From NCBI GenBank assembly GCA_017428105.1, contig JAFRRM010000025.1, forward strand, positions 1-64,000: a DNA stretch of 64,000 bases, in the 5' to 3' direction. The translations under genes were made by a program, and so were the position numbers. The DNA is from Lachnospiraceae bacterium. Its GTDB lineage: Bacteria > Bacillota > Clostridia > Lachnospirales > Lachnospiraceae. The notes under the pieces are model-generated. The model saw only the letters and a list, made by a program, of their open reading frames with translations. It had not been told where the DNA came from and searched no databases. The first letter of the stretch is position 1; the number at the start of each line of letters is the position of its first letter. Shown here in pieces: positions 40,658 to 49,886 of this stretch.

Positions 40658-41548
40658 TCACGCGTTCTGTCCCTGGTATCGGGCTTTCACGTAATCAATA
40701 AAACTCTCTTCCACGGTGGGAAGCTGGTGTTCCTTGCGCCATACGAACAGGTACTCCACGGTGGTGTCCGGGCCGGCTATCTCCCGGGAGATCAGGGAGT
40801 CGTTCATGATGTAGGCGGTCTGCGGGAAGATGCTGATGCCGATGCCCCGGCCGGCCAGCGCGGCCGCGTCCAGGTAATTGTCCATCTCGCAGACGATGTC
40901 CGGGGCGGCGCCCGCGGCCCGGAACCAGCGGCGGATCTCCTCGATATGCGCCTTCCGGCTGGGGACGATCAGCGGCTCGCCGACCAGATCCGCCACGTCC
41001 AGGGCCGGCTTTCCGCTCTCCGCCAGCGGATGCGAGCGGTTCATCAGCGCCACCATCTTCTCCTGCCCCACCCGGAAACTGTTGAGCAGCTGCTGGTCGT
41101 AGGGGGACGTGATGACCGCCAGGCCGATCAGACCGCCGCGCATCTTCTCGATCAGGTCGTCGCTGTTGCCGTCCAGGATCCTGAAGCGCACGCCCGGGTG
41201 CTCGGTCAGAAAGCCCGCGAACCATTCGGCGGCGATGTCCGGCGCCATGCCTTCGACCAGGCCGATGGAGACGGTGCCGCTCATGCCGCGGTTTAAGGCC
41301 GTGATCTCGGCGGAGGCTTTTTCGGACAGGTTCAGGATGTCCTTGGCGCGCTGATAGAGGAGCTGCCCGGCATCGGTGAGCGTTAAGTGACGCTTGCCGC
41401 GGATAAAAAGGGGCGTGCCGAGCTCATCCTCCAGGTTTTTGATCTGGGCGCTTAAGGGCGGCTGGCTGAGGTGCAGGATCTGCGCGGCTTTCGTGATGTT
41501 CAGTTCTTCGGCAACGGTGACGAAATAGGTAAGGGTACGAAGCTCCAT
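40658..41548 (-). CDS. LysR-family transcriptional regulator
   Basis: A 296-residue regulator. The N-terminal winged HTH reads MELRTLTYFVTVAEELNITKAAQILHLSQPPLSAQIKNLEDELGTPLF, followed by the linker helix and a type 2 periplasmic-binding-like effector domain (SIGLVEGMAPDIAAEWFAGFL ... GLAVITSPYDQ). It probably controls the CoA-transferase gene immediately downstream. Its 5' end is 174 bases from purC on the opposite strand, so the shared intergenic region also holds the purC promoter; whether LysR affects purC is open. Confidence 0.94.
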   Translation of the reverse strand: MELRTLTYFVTVAEELNITKAAQILHLSQPPLSAQIKNLEDELGTPLFIRGKRHLTLTDAGQLLYQRAKDILNLSEKASAEITALNRGMSGTVSIGLVEGMAPDIAAEWFAGFLTEHPGVRFRILDGNSDDLIEKMRGGLIGLAVITSPYDQQLLNSFRVGQEKMVALMNRSHPLAESGKPALDVADLVGEPLIVPSRKAHIEEIRRWFRAAGAAPDIVCEMDNYLDAAALAGRGIGISIFPQTAYIMNDSLISREIAGPDTTVEYLFVWRKEHQLPTVEESFIDYVKARYQGQNA

Positions 41549-41614
41549 CGGTTCTTCCTTTCATGTCCGGCTCGCTCGGCACGTGTCGCTTTCGGCGGAA
41601 CGGTTGTCCGTATC

Positions 41615-41681
41615 ATACGAATATCGTATCATACGAACAATAGTATAGGTATTTTGTTTTTTCTTGTCAAGATGTTACACT
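41615..41681 (+). promoter_or_regulatory. purC promoter with palindromic operator candidate
   Basis: ATACGA-ATA-TCGTAT at 41615-41629 is a perfect palindrome and is followed by the related half-site ATACGAAC. The promoter is TTGTTT (41654-41659), 16 bases, TACACT (41676-41681). The whole block, including the bases after the -10 (GCAGGTGTTTTTTTGAAAGC), is repeated in front of pyrG. No purine riboswitch is recognisable in the short leader. Confidence 0.7.
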
Positions 41682-41722
41682 GGGCAGGTGTTTTTTTGAA
41701 AGCACGACGGGAGGACAAGATC

Positions 41723-42448
41723 ATGGAAAAACGTGAGCAGCTTTATGAAGGAAAGGCCAAAAAGGTCTATGCGACCGACGATCCCGAGCAGCTGATTGTC
41801 TCCTACAAAGACGATGCGACCGCCTTTAACGGCAAGAAGAGAGGGACCATCGCCGGCAAGGGGATCATCAACAACGCTATGAGCAACCGCCTGATGAAAC
41901 GGCTGGAGAAGGCGGGCGTTCCGACCCACTTTATCCGGCAGCTGAGCGAACGTGACACCCTCGTGAAGAAGGTGCGGATCGTTCCGCTCGAGGTCATCGT
42001 ACGCAACGTTTCCGCCGGTTCCTTCTGCAAGCGCTACGGCTTCCCGGAGGGCGTTGTTTTCGTCGAGCCGACGGTCGAGTACTCCTACAAGAACGATGAA
42101 CTGAACGATCCGCTGATCTGCGACGACCATGCCCTGGCAATGGGACTGGTCAGCAAAGAGGAGCTGCAGACGATCCGTGACTACGCGCTGCGCGTGAATG
42201 AGGTCCTAAAGGCGTTCTGGCTCTCCTGCGGGGTCACTCTGGTGGATTTCAAGCTGGAATTCGGCAGGCTCGCGGACGGCACGATCATTCTGGCGGATGA
42301 GATCAGCCCGGATACCAGCCGCCTGCACGATAAAGCGACCGGCAGGAAGCTGGACAAGGACCGCTTCCGTCAGGATCTCGGCGGCGTCGAGGAGGCCTAT
42401 GCGGAGATCATGGGCCGGCTAGAAGCGAACGACGATGAACACGCCTGA
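41723..42448 (+). CDS. purC: Phosphoribosylaminoimidazole-succinocarboxamide synthase
   Basis: A 241-residue SAICAR synthetase, catalysing ATP-dependent addition of aspartate to CAIR in de novo purine synthesis. KREQLYEGKAKKVYATDD, DDATAFNGKKRGTIAGKG, VPLEVIVRNVSAGSF and LVDFKLEFGRL...LADEISPDTSRL are all diagnostic. GGGAGG at 41709-41714 sets the start. It is the first gene of the purine supercluster, and its end overlaps purF by 14 bases, implying coupled translation. Confidence 0.98.
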   Translation: MEKREQLYEGKAKKVYATDDPEQLIVSYKDDATAFNGKKRGTIAGKGIINNAMSNRLMKRLEKAGVPTHFIRQLSERDTLVKKVRIVPLEVIVRNVSAGSFCKRYGFPEGVVFVEPTVEYSYKNDELNDPLICDDHALAMGLVSKEELQTIRDYALRVNEVLKAFWLSCGVTLVDFKLEFGRLADGTIILADEISPDTSRLHDKATGRKLDKDRFRQDLGGVEEAYAEIMGRLEANDDEHA

Positions 42449-43880
42449 TTCGGGGAGCGGGCGCCATATCGGCGAAGAATGCGGCCTTTTCGGGATCTGT
42501 TCCCGCGAATGCCGGGAGCTGGCGCCGCTGGTGTACTACGGGCTCTATGCCCTGCAGCACCGCGGACAGGAAAGCGCCGGGATCGTGGTCAGCCGGGACG
42601 GGATCTTTCAGTCTCACCGCGGCGCCGGGCTCGTGAATGACGTTTTTGACAGGGGCGGTCTGGAACTGCTGGGACCGGGCAGCATCGCCGTCGGGCACGT
42701 GCGTTATGCAACGACCGGCGCGGACGTCCGCCTCAACGCCCAGCCGCTGCTCATCAATCATTATAAGGGACGGATGGCTCTCGCGCACAACGGCAATCTA
42801 GCCAATTCCGCCGTCCTGCGCAGCGCCCTCGAGGAAAAGGGCTCCCTTTTCCACACCTCGACCGATTCGGAGGTGATCGCCTACGAGATCGTGCAGGACA
42901 GGCTGCAGACGGACAGCATCGAAGCCGCTGTTTCAGCTGCCATGGAGCGGATGGTCGGCGCCTACAGCCTGCTGATCGCCACCCCGGGGAAGCTGACGGC
43001 CGTTAGAGATCCGTTCGGCTTCAGGCCCCTGTGTATGGGCCGGCTGCGTGACGGATCGGTCGTTTTTGCCTCCGAAAGCTGCGCCCTGGACGCGGTCGGC
43101 GCGGTCTTTGTGCGGGACGTCGAGCCCGGAGAGATCGTAACGGCCGGACCGGAAGGCATTGCCTCGGACCGGAGCCACTGCGGAAAAGTTCCGAAGCGCT
43201 TCTGTGTTTTTGAGTATATTTATTTTGCCCGGCCCGATTCCGTCATTGACGGGGCCAGCGTCTGTCTGGCCAGACAGCAGGCCGGGGCTTTTCTGGCGGA
43301 AGAGCACCCGGTCGAGGCGGACGTGGTGATCGGCGTGCCGGATTCCGGTCTGGACGCGGCGATCGGCTATGCGAAGGCCTCCGGGATCCCCTATGCGATC
43401 GGTTTTACAAAGAACAAATATATCGGCCGCACCTTTATCGAACCTTCCCAGCAGGACCGGGAGGCAGACGTCAGGATCAAACTGAATCCTATCCGTTCCG
43501 TGGTCGAAGGAAAACGCGTGGTCCTGATCGACGATTCCATCGTCCGGGGCACCACCTGCCGCCGGACCATCCGGATGCTGCGGGAAGCAGGCGCGCTAAC
43601 GATCCACATGCGGGTCAGCGCACCGCCTTTTATCGCGCCCTGCTGGTACGGGACCGATATCGACAGCTCAGACGTTCTGATCGCCAACCGGCACAGCACG
43701 GAGGAGATCGCCGGGATCATCGGCGTGGATTCCCTTGGCTATCTCAGCCTGGAGCACGTGCGGCTGCTGACCGGAAGAGATACGGGCTTCTGCACTTCCT
43801 GTTTTTCCGGAAAGTATCCGACCGAAGTGCCGTCGGAGACGGCAAAAAACCGCTTTGAACAGCGGATCCGTGAGACGTGA
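42435..43880 (+). CDS. purF: Amidophosphoribosyltransferase
   Basis: A 481-residue enzyme that starts de novo purine synthesis by transferring ammonia from glutamine to PRPP. A 15-residue propeptide precedes the nucleophile Cys16 (EECGLFGI). The glutaminase domain carries LQHRGQESAGI and HNGNLANS; the PRTase domain carries VVLIDDSIVRGTTCRR. Cysteines in KRFCVFEYIYF, FIAPCWYG and GFCTSC match the 4Fe-4S ligands of the B. subtilis-type enzyme, so oxygen-sensitive Fe-S maturation and propeptide removal are expected. It overlaps purC. Confidence 0.98.
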   Translation: MNTPDSGSGRHIGEECGLFGICSRECRELAPLVYYGLYALQHRGQESAGIVVSRDGIFQSHRGAGLVNDVFDRGGLELLGPGSIAVGHVRYATTGADVRLNAQPLLINHYKGRMALAHNGNLANSAVLRSALEEKGSLFHTSTDSEVIAYEIVQDRLQTDSIEAAVSAAMERMVGAYSLLIATPGKLTAVRDPFGFRPLCMGRLRDGSVVFASESCALDAVGAVFVRDVEPGEIVTAGPEGIASDRSHCGKVPKRFCVFEYIYFARPDSVIDGASVCLARQQAGAFLAEEHPVEADVVIGVPDSGLDAAIGYAKASGIPYAIGFTKNKYIGRTFIEPSQQDREADVRIKLNPIRSVVEGKRVVLIDDSIVRGTTCRRTIRMLREAGALTIHMRVSAPPFIAPCWYGTDIDSSDVLIANRHSTEEIAGIIGVDSLGYLSLEHVRLLTGRDTGFCTSCFSGKYPTEVPSETAKNRFEQRIRET

Positions 43881-43909
43881 CCGCAGGGCCGCGCGGAAAG
43901 GGGAGAAAA

Positions 43910-45184
43910 ATGAGTCATACCGCCGTTGTCGGGATCAATTGGGGAGATGAAGGAAAGGGCCGCATGGTCGACCTTCTGACGGAGGATTTCGATCTTGTCG
44001 TCCGTTACCAGGGCGGCGGCAACGCCGGCCACACGGTGATCAACGAATACGGAAAGTTCGCGCTGCACCTGCTGCCTTCGGGCATTTTCAGACCGGGCGT
44101 CGTGAACCTTCTCGGAAACGGCGTGGCCCTGGATTCGGAAAATCTGTGGACGGAGATCGAAACGCTGCGTCAAAAGGGGGTGGCCATCACGCCGGAAAAC
44201 CTGAGGATCAGCGACCGGGCCTCCCTGCTTCTGCCCTGGCACCGTCTTCAGGACGGCCTGGAGGAGGCTCGACTGGCTGATAAAAAATACGGTTCCACCA
44301 AACAGGGGATCGCGCCTTTTTATTCCGACAAATTTCAGAAGAAGACCGTGATGGCCGGCGAGATGAGGGATTCCGGGCGTTTTCTGGCCCGTCTGGAGGA
44401 GCTCAGGGAGTGGAAAAACCTGACGCTGAGCGGCGTGTACGGCGCCGGGCCCTGCTCGCGCGGGGAACTGGAGGAATGGGCCGGGAATTACTGCGAAAAG
44501 ATCCGTCCTTTCGTGATGGATGCCGGCCGGGTGCTGCGCGAGGCTGACGAAGCCGGCAGGCGCATCCTTTTCGAAGGCCAGCTCGGCGCGCTGCGCGATA
44601 TCGATTACGGCATCTATCCCTATACGACCTCGTCCAATACGCTGGCCGCTTACGCGCCTGTCGGCGCCGGCCTGCCGTCTCTGAAGGTCGGTGAAGTCAT
44701 CGGGGTGGTCAAGGCCTACGCCACCTGTGTGGGCGAGGGTCCTTTTGTCAGCGAACTGTCCGGCGAAGAAGCGGACCGGCTGCGGGAAGCCGGGGCGGAA
44801 TACGGCGCGAAGACCGGGCGTCCCCGCCGGGTCGGCGCGCTGGATCTTCCGGCTACGCGCTACGGCGTACGGGTACAAGGCGCGACCGGCCTGGCCGTCA
44901 CCAAGCTGGACGTACTTTCTTATCTGGAGAAGATCCCGGTCTGCACGCAGTACCTGGTAGAGGGAGAGGCCACCGACGAGTTTCCCTTCCCCGCCCTGCT
45001 GGACAAAGCCGAGCCGGTCATCCGCTTTGTGAAAGGCTGGAACTGCGATATTTCCGGCGCCCGCCGCTTTGAGGACCTGCCGCAGGCGGCGCGGGACTAC
45101 GTCCGCCTGATCGGAGAGGCGGCCGGCTGCCCGGTGACCTATATTTCCGTCGGGCCGGAGCGGGAAAGCATCATCCGCTGCTGA
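43910..45184 (+). CDS. purA: Adenylosuccinate synthetase
   Basis: A 424-residue GTP-dependent ligase that joins IMP and aspartate to adenylosuccinate on the AMP branch. The P-loop-like start is VVGINWGDEGKGRMVDLL, followed by QGGGNAGHTVI, KYGSTKQGIAPFY, FEGQLGALRDIDYGIYPYTTSSNT and TGRPRRVGALD. The family norm GxTxxGIGP appears here as GSTKQGIAP, a modest variation. I chose ATG 43910 behind AAAGGGGAG; the frame extends 11 codons upstream. It lies 29 bases after purF in the same operon. Confidence 0.97.
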   Translation: MSHTAVVGINWGDEGKGRMVDLLTEDFDLVVRYQGGGNAGHTVINEYGKFALHLLPSGIFRPGVVNLLGNGVALDSENLWTEIETLRQKGVAITPENLRISDRASLLLPWHRLQDGLEEARLADKKYGSTKQGIAPFYSDKFQKKTVMAGEMRDSGRFLARLEELREWKNLTLSGVYGAGPCSRGELEEWAGNYCEKIRPFVMDAGRVLREADEAGRRILFEGQLGALRDIDYGIYPYTTSSNTLAAYAPVGAGLPSLKVGEVIGVVKAYATCVGEGPFVSELSGEEADRLREAGAEYGAKTGRPRRVGALDLPATRYGVRVQGATGLAVTKLDVLSYLEKIPVCTQYLVEGEATDEFPFPALLDKAEPVIRFVKGWNCDISGARRFEDLPQAARDYVRLIGEAAGCPVTYISVGPERESIIRC

Positions 45185-45259
45185 AATTTTAAGCAAAAAA
45201 GCCCGGGACGGCGCCTTTGCGTGTATAATGAAACCATGAACGAACGGAGGACAGGAAGC

Positions 45260-46633
45260 GTGTTCCGTATTGAAAAAGACTCTCTCGGGGAGATCGAAGT
45301 CCCCGCCGATAAGTACTGGGGCGCTCAGACCGAACGCTCGCGCCGCAACTTCCCGATCGGAGACGGCTTGGAAAAAATGCCGGAGGAGGTCATTACGGCG
45401 CTGGCCGTGTTAAAGCGCGCGGCGGCCGCCGTCAATTTCCTCTTCCTGCCGGAAAGGATGACGCAGGAGAAGCTCCTGCCGCTCCTGGCCGCCTGCGACG
45501 AGGTGATCGGGGGCACGTTGGCGGCGCACTTTCCGCTGCTCGTCTGGCAGACGGGAAGCGGGACGCAGACCAATATGAACGTCAACGAGGTGCTGGCGAA
45601 CCGGGCGAACGAGATCCTTGGCAGAAAGCTGCTGCACCCGAACGATGACGTCAACCTTTCCCAGTCCTCGAATGATATCTTCCCCTCCGCCATGCATATG
45701 GCGGCGGTGCTGGCCGTCGAGGGCCGCCTTTTTCCGGTGCTGGACGGGCTCATCGCCGCCTTTGCGCGTCTTGAGGAAGAGAACAGGGACGTTTTAAAAT
45801 GCGGCCGGACCCATCTGCAGGATGCGGTGCCGATGCGTTTTTCGCAGGAGATCTCCGGCTGGCGGAGCGCGCTCGAGACCGACCGGAAGATGCTGCAGGC
45901 CGCTCTGGAGCCGCTCCGGGCGCTGGCGGCGGGCGGAACGGCCGTCGGGACCGGTCTCAATGCGCCGGAAGGTTTTGACCGTGCCGTCGCCGCCGAGGTG
46001 TCCCGCCTGACCGGCAGCCGCTTCGAAGCGGCCGAGAACAAGTTCCACGCGCTGGCTTTCAGGGATGAGCTGGTCTTTGCCCACGGGGCCCTGAAAACCC
46101 TCGCCGCCGACCTCATGAAGATTGCGAACGATATCCGCTTCCTGGCCGGCGGACCGCGCTGCGGCCTCGGCGAGATCACGATCCCGGCGAACGAGCCCGG
46201 TTCTTCCATCATGCCCGGCAAGGTCAATCCGACCCAGTGCGAAGCCGTGACGATGATTGCCGCCCAGGTCATGGGGAACGACGTTACCGTCGGCCTTGCC
46301 GCTTCGCAGGGCCATTTCGAGCTGAACGTCTATATGCCGGTCATGATCTATAACTTCCTCCAGTCCGTCCGCCTGCTGGGCGACGGGATGCGCTCCTTTG
46401 AGGCGCGCTGCGTCTCCGGCATCCGACCGGTAAAAGAAAAAATGCGGCAGAATCTGGAGGGTTCCCTCATGCTTGTGACGGCGCTCAGCCCGCACATCGG
46501 CTACGAAAAAGCGGCGCAGATCGCGCAGAAGGCGCTCCGGGAGGATCTGTCGATCCGGGATGCCTGCCTTTCGCTGGGCTTTATGACGCCTGAAGATTTT
46601 GACGCCGTCTTTCATCCGGAAGAGATGGTCTGA
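45260..46633 (+). CDS. fumC: Class II fumarate hydratase
   Basis: A 457-residue fumarase interconverting fumarate and malate. GSGTQTNMNVNEVLANRA, SQSSNDIFPSAMHMA, CGRTHLQDAVPMRF and GSSIMPGKVNPTQCE are the class II signatures. I chose the GTG start at 45260 (MFRIEKDSLGEIEVP) because GGAGG lies at 45246-45250 and the family starts this way; an ATG at 45236 and GTG at 45221 sit on a TATAAT (45224-45229) that may be an internal promoter. It lies between purA and purB; PurB releases fumarate, so fumarase can recycle it to malate. Confidence 0.95.
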   Translation: MFRIEKDSLGEIEVPADKYWGAQTERSRRNFPIGDGLEKMPEEVITALAVLKRAAAAVNFLFLPERMTQEKLLPLLAACDEVIGGTLAAHFPLLVWQTGSGTQTNMNVNEVLANRANEILGRKLLHPNDDVNLSQSSNDIFPSAMHMAAVLAVEGRLFPVLDGLIAAFARLEEENRDVLKCGRTHLQDAVPMRFSQEISGWRSALETDRKMLQAALEPLRALAAGGTAVGTGLNAPEGFDRAVAAEVSRLTGSRFEAAENKFHALAFRDELVFAHGALKTLAADLMKIANDIRFLAGGPRCGLGEITIPANEPGSSIMPGKVNPTQCEAVTMIAAQVMGNDVTVGLAASQGHFELNVYMPVMIYNFLQSVRLLGDGMRSFEARCVSGIRPVKEKMRQNLEGSLMLVTALSPHIGYEKAAQIAQKALREDLSIRDACLSLGFMTPEDFDAVFHPEEMV

Positions 46634-46678
46634 CGGCTGACCTGAATATCAACGATAAACAGAAAGGATCCGAAACCT

Positions 46679-48094
46679 ATGACCGACCGTTACGAATCGC
46701 CGCTTTCGACGCGCTATGCCTCCGAATACATGCTGAAACTGTTCTCGGCCGACAGCCGTTATCAGACCTGGCGGAAGCTCTGGGTCGCACTCGCCCGGGA
46801 GGAAAGCCGCCTGGGTCTTCCCATCAGTCAGGAGCAGGTGGACGAGCTGGCCGCGCATATCAAAGACATCGACTATGAGTGCGTGCGTATCCGGGAGAAG
46901 GAGGTCCGCCACGACGTGATGGCGCACGTCTATGCCTACGGGAAGGCGGCGCCGTCCGCCGCCGGGATCATCCATCTGGGCGCCACCAGCTGTTACGTCA
47001 CCGACAATGCCGACCTCATCCTGTACCGGGACGGGCTGAGATATCTGCGGGGAGAGCTCTGCGGCCTGCTGAAAGACCTTGCCGCGTTCGCGGAGCGGAA
47101 TAAAGCCCTGCCGACGCTCGGATACACCCATTATCAGCCGGCGCAGTGCGTGACCGTGGGAAAACGAGCCGCTCTCTGGATGCAGGACTTCCTTTCGGAT
47201 CTTAAGGAGATCGATTATGCCCTTTCCTGTATCCGCTTTCTCGGTTCTCGCGGCACCACCGGCACCGAGGCCAGCTTCCTGGATCTGTTCGGCGGTGACG
47301 GCGAAAAGGTCGACGAGTTGAACCGTTCGCTTGCCGCGTCCTTCGGCTTTGAGGAATGCTACGACGTCTGCGGGCAGACCTATCCCCGCAAGACCGACAG
47401 CCGGATCCTGAACGCCCTGTCCTCCCTGGCACAGAGCGCCGCCCGCATGGCAAACGACATCCGCCTTCTGCAGCATGACCGGCAGATCGAAGAGCCCTTC
47501 GAATCGCAGCAGATCGGCTCCTCGGCCATGGCCTACAAGCGCAATCCGATGCGCTGCGAGCGCATCTGCTCCTTGGCCCGCTACCTGATGGCGGACGCCT
47601 TGAATGCGCCTCTTACGGCCTCCGTCCAGTGGCTGGAGCGCACGCTGGACGATTCGGCGAACCGCCGGATCTGTCTTCCGGAGGGCTTCCTCTGCGCGGA
47701 TGCCATCCTGCGTCTGGCGCGGAACGTTGCTTCCGGCCTGCGCGTGAACGAAAAGGTCATCGACAGGACCGTCCGGGAGTATCTACCCTTCATCGCTACG
47801 GAAAACCTGATGATGGAAGCTGTCAAAAAGGGCGGCGACCGCCAGGAGATCCACGAAGTGATCCGCCGCTGCTCCATGGAAGCCACCGCCCGTCTGAAGA
47901 ACGGGGAACCCGGCGGGCTGACGGGGCTGCTCGCGCAGGAAGAAGTCTTCGGGCTTTCGCAGGAGGAAATCGACGCCCTCCTGGAGCCTTCGCGCTATAT
48001 CGGCCGCTGTCCGGAGCAGGTCGAAGCCTTTCTGGCCAGATACGCTCCGGTCTGGGAAAAGGCGGACGAGACGAAAGTGGAGATCGATCTGTAA
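46679..48094 (+). CDS. purB: Adenylosuccinate lyase
   Basis: A 471-residue lyase that acts twice in purine synthesis, splitting SAICAR and adenylosuccinate with release of fumarate. IHLGATSCYVTDNADL, LGYTHYQPAQCVTVGKRAALW, RGTTGTEASFLDLFGGD and the signature GSSAMAYKRNPMRCE identify it. It matches the eukaryote-like/Clostridia form of about 470 residues rather than the 430-residue B. subtilis form. AGAAAGGAT precedes the ATG. It closes the first half of the supercluster; a second promoter follows. Confidence 0.97.
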   Translation: MTDRYESPLSTRYASEYMLKLFSADSRYQTWRKLWVALAREESRLGLPISQEQVDELAAHIKDIDYECVRIREKEVRHDVMAHVYAYGKAAPSAAGIIHLGATSCYVTDNADLILYRDGLRYLRGELCGLLKDLAAFAERNKALPTLGYTHYQPAQCVTVGKRAALWMQDFLSDLKEIDYALSCIRFLGSRGTTGTEASFLDLFGGDGEKVDELNRSLAASFGFEECYDVCGQTYPRKTDSRILNALSSLAQSAARMANDIRLLQHDRQIEEPFESQQIGSSAMAYKRNPMRCERICSLARYLMADALNAPLTASVQWLERTLDDSANRRICLPEGFLCADAILRLARNVASGLRVNEKVIDRTVREYLPFIATENLMMEAVKKGGDRQEIHEVIRRCSMEATARLKNGEPGGLTGLLAQEEVFGLSQEEIDALLEPSRYIGRCPEQVEAFLARYAPVWEKADETKVEIDL

Positions 48095-48139
48095 AACCGG
48101 CCGAGGGAAGGCCCGGCAGACGGATCTTCCTTTCTTTAC

Positions 48140-48207
48140 CATACGAATATCATATGATACGCATAACAGCATAGGTATTTTGTTTTTTTGCTCCGAGGTG
48201 GTACACT
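48140..48207 (+). promoter_or_regulatory. pyrG promoter, a near copy of the purC promoter region
   Basis: CATACGAATATC at 48140-48151, the stretch ATAGGTATTTTGTTTTTTT, then TACACTG and CAGGTATTTTTTTGAAAGCA repeat the purC upstream region in the same order. TTGTTT (48180-48185), 16 bases and TACACT (48202-48207) form the promoter. The palindrome is less perfect than at purC (ATACGAATATCATAT). Confidence 0.75.
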
Positions 48208-48227
48208 GAGCAGGTATTTTTTTGAAA

Positions 48228-48268
48228 GCAAAAGGTCACTTTTGCCTACCAATATGAATCAGCGTAGG
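48228..48268 (+). promoter_or_regulatory. Two adjoining hairpins in the pyrG leader
   Basis: GCAAAAG (48228-48234), loop GTCA, CTTTTGC (48239-48245) is immediately followed by CCTAC (48245-48249) pairing with GTAGG (48264-48268), just before the start codon at 48277. No T-tract follows, so translational control or mRNA stability is more likely than termination. Confidence 0.45.
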
Positions 48269-48276
48269 AAGCAGAC

Positions 48277-49866
48277 ATGAAATACGTTTTTGTGACCGGA
48301 GGCGTCGTATCCGGTCTGGGAAAAGGGATCTGCGCCTCGTCGCTGGCCCGGCTCTTGAAAGCCAGAGGCTATAAGGTGCAGAATCAGAAATTCGACCCGT
48401 ATCTGAACGTGGATCCGGGGACGATGAGCCCCTATCAGCACGGGGAAGTCTTCGTGACCGACGACGGGGCGGAAACGGATCTGGATCTGGGACATTACGA
48501 ACGCTTCGCCGACGAAGCCCTGAGCGCAGCCTCCTCGGTCTCTTCCGGAAAAATCTACTGGAGCGTCCTGAACCGCGAACGGCAGGGCGGCTATCTCGGA
48601 CACACCGTACAAATCATTCCTCACATCACGGACGAAATCAAAAAGAATATTTACGCGATGGCCGGCAAGGGCCTGGATGCGGCTGTCTGCGAGATCGGCG
48701 GCACGGTCGGCGATATCGAAAGCCAGCCGTTTTTAGAGGCGATCCGCCAGGTGGCGGCCGAGCAGGGGCGCGGCAACGTGGTCTTTATCCACGTGCCGCT
48801 GGTCGTTCAGATCCCCGGCAGCGGCGAACTAAAGAGCAAGCCGGTGCAGCACTCCGTGAAGGAGCTGCAGGGCATCGGCATCCAGCCGGATATCCTGGTC
48901 TGCCGCACGGACCAGCCCTTAGGCGATGAGATCCGCGAGAAGATCGCGCTCTTTGCCAACCTGGAAAAAGAGGCGGTCATCGAAAGCCTGACGGCCGACA
49001 CCATTTACGCGGTGCCGCTTATGCTGGAGGAGGAAGGCCTGGCGGACATGGTCTGCCGCAAGCTGGGGCTGCCCGCCCGCGAGCCGGACTTAAAGGAATG
49101 GCGCGAGATGGTAGAGCGGATCCGCAGCGCGGACAGGCATCTTGGCATCGCCCTAGTGGGCAAATACGTGCAGCTGCACGATGCGTACCTCAGCATTGAG
49201 GAAGCCCTGCACCATGCGGCGGCTGCCTGCGGCGCGAAAGCCGAGATCCTCTGGATCGATTCGGAGACCGTAACGGACGCGAATGCCGCGCAGATCCTTA
49301 AGGACTGCAGCGGGATCCTGGTCCCGGGCGGCTTCGGCACCCGCGGGATAGAGGGAAAGATCGCGGCCGCGCGCTACGCCCGTGAAAACCATATCCCGTA
49401 CCTGGGCATATGCCTGGGCATGCAGATCGCCGTGGTGGAGTTCGCCCGGAACGTGCTCGGCTGGGCCGACGCCAATTCCACGGAATTTGATGAAAACACC
49501 GCCCATCCCGTCATCGACCTGATGCCGGACCAGGTGCACATCACCGAGAAAGGCGGGACCATGCGGCTGGGGAGCTATCCCTGCGTGCTGGCATCCGGCA
49601 GCCTGGCGGAACAGGCCTACGCCTGCTCTTCCATCCGGGAGCGCCACCGCCACCGCTATGAATTCAACAACCTGTACCGTACCGTCCTGGAGCAGAAAGG
49701 CATGCGCCTCTCCGGCCAGTCGCCGGACGGCAGACTGGTGGAGATCATGGAGCTGCCCGGGAACGGCTGGTTCGTCGGCGTCCAGTTCCATCCGGAATTC
49801 AAGAGCCGGCCGAACCGCCCGCATCCGCTGTTCCGGGCGTTCTGCGAGGCACAGCTGAAGGAATGA
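48277..49866 (+). CDS. pyrG: CTP synthase
   Basis: A 529-residue amidotransferase making CTP from UTP, ATP and glutamine. The synthetase domain begins [23 protein letters not shown], with [40 protein letters not shown]. The C-terminal class I glutaminase has the nucleophile in [18 protein letters not shown] and the His-Glu pair in [12 protein letters not shown]. It is the first gene of the second half of the cluster. GTAGGAAGC is a modest ribosome binding site partly held in the second leader hairpin. Confidence 0.98.
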   Translation: MKYVFVTGGVVSGLGKGICASSLARLLKARGYKVQNQKFDPYLNVDPGTMSPYQHGEVFVTDDGAETDLDLGHYERFADEALSAASSVSSGKIYWSVLNRERQGGYLGHTVQIIPHITDEIKKNIYAMAGKGLDAAVCEIGGTVGDIESQPFLEAIRQVAAEQGRGNVVFIHVPLVVQIPGSGELKSKPVQHSVKELQGIGIQPDILVCRTDQPLGDEIREKIALFANLEKEAVIESLTADTIYAVPLMLEEEGLADMVCRKLGLPAREPDLKEWREMVERIRSADRHLGIALVGKYVQLHDAYLSIEEALHHAAAACGAKAEILWIDSETVTDANAAQILKDCSGILVPGGFGTRGIEGKIAAARYARENHIPYLGICLGMQIAVVEFARNVLGWADANSTEFDENTAHPVIDLMPDQVHITEKGGTMRLGSYPCVLASGSLAEQAYACSSIRERHRHRYEFNNLYRTVLEQKGMRLSGQSPDGRLVEIMELPGNGWFVGVQFHPEFKSRPNRPHPLFRAFCEAQLKE

Positions 49867-49886
49867 TGAGGAATCGGAGGAACATC

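Noticed and set aside
41640..41722. Purine riboswitch upstream of purC
   Set aside because: The leader after the promoter is only about 35 bases and lacks the conserved purine aptamer loops.
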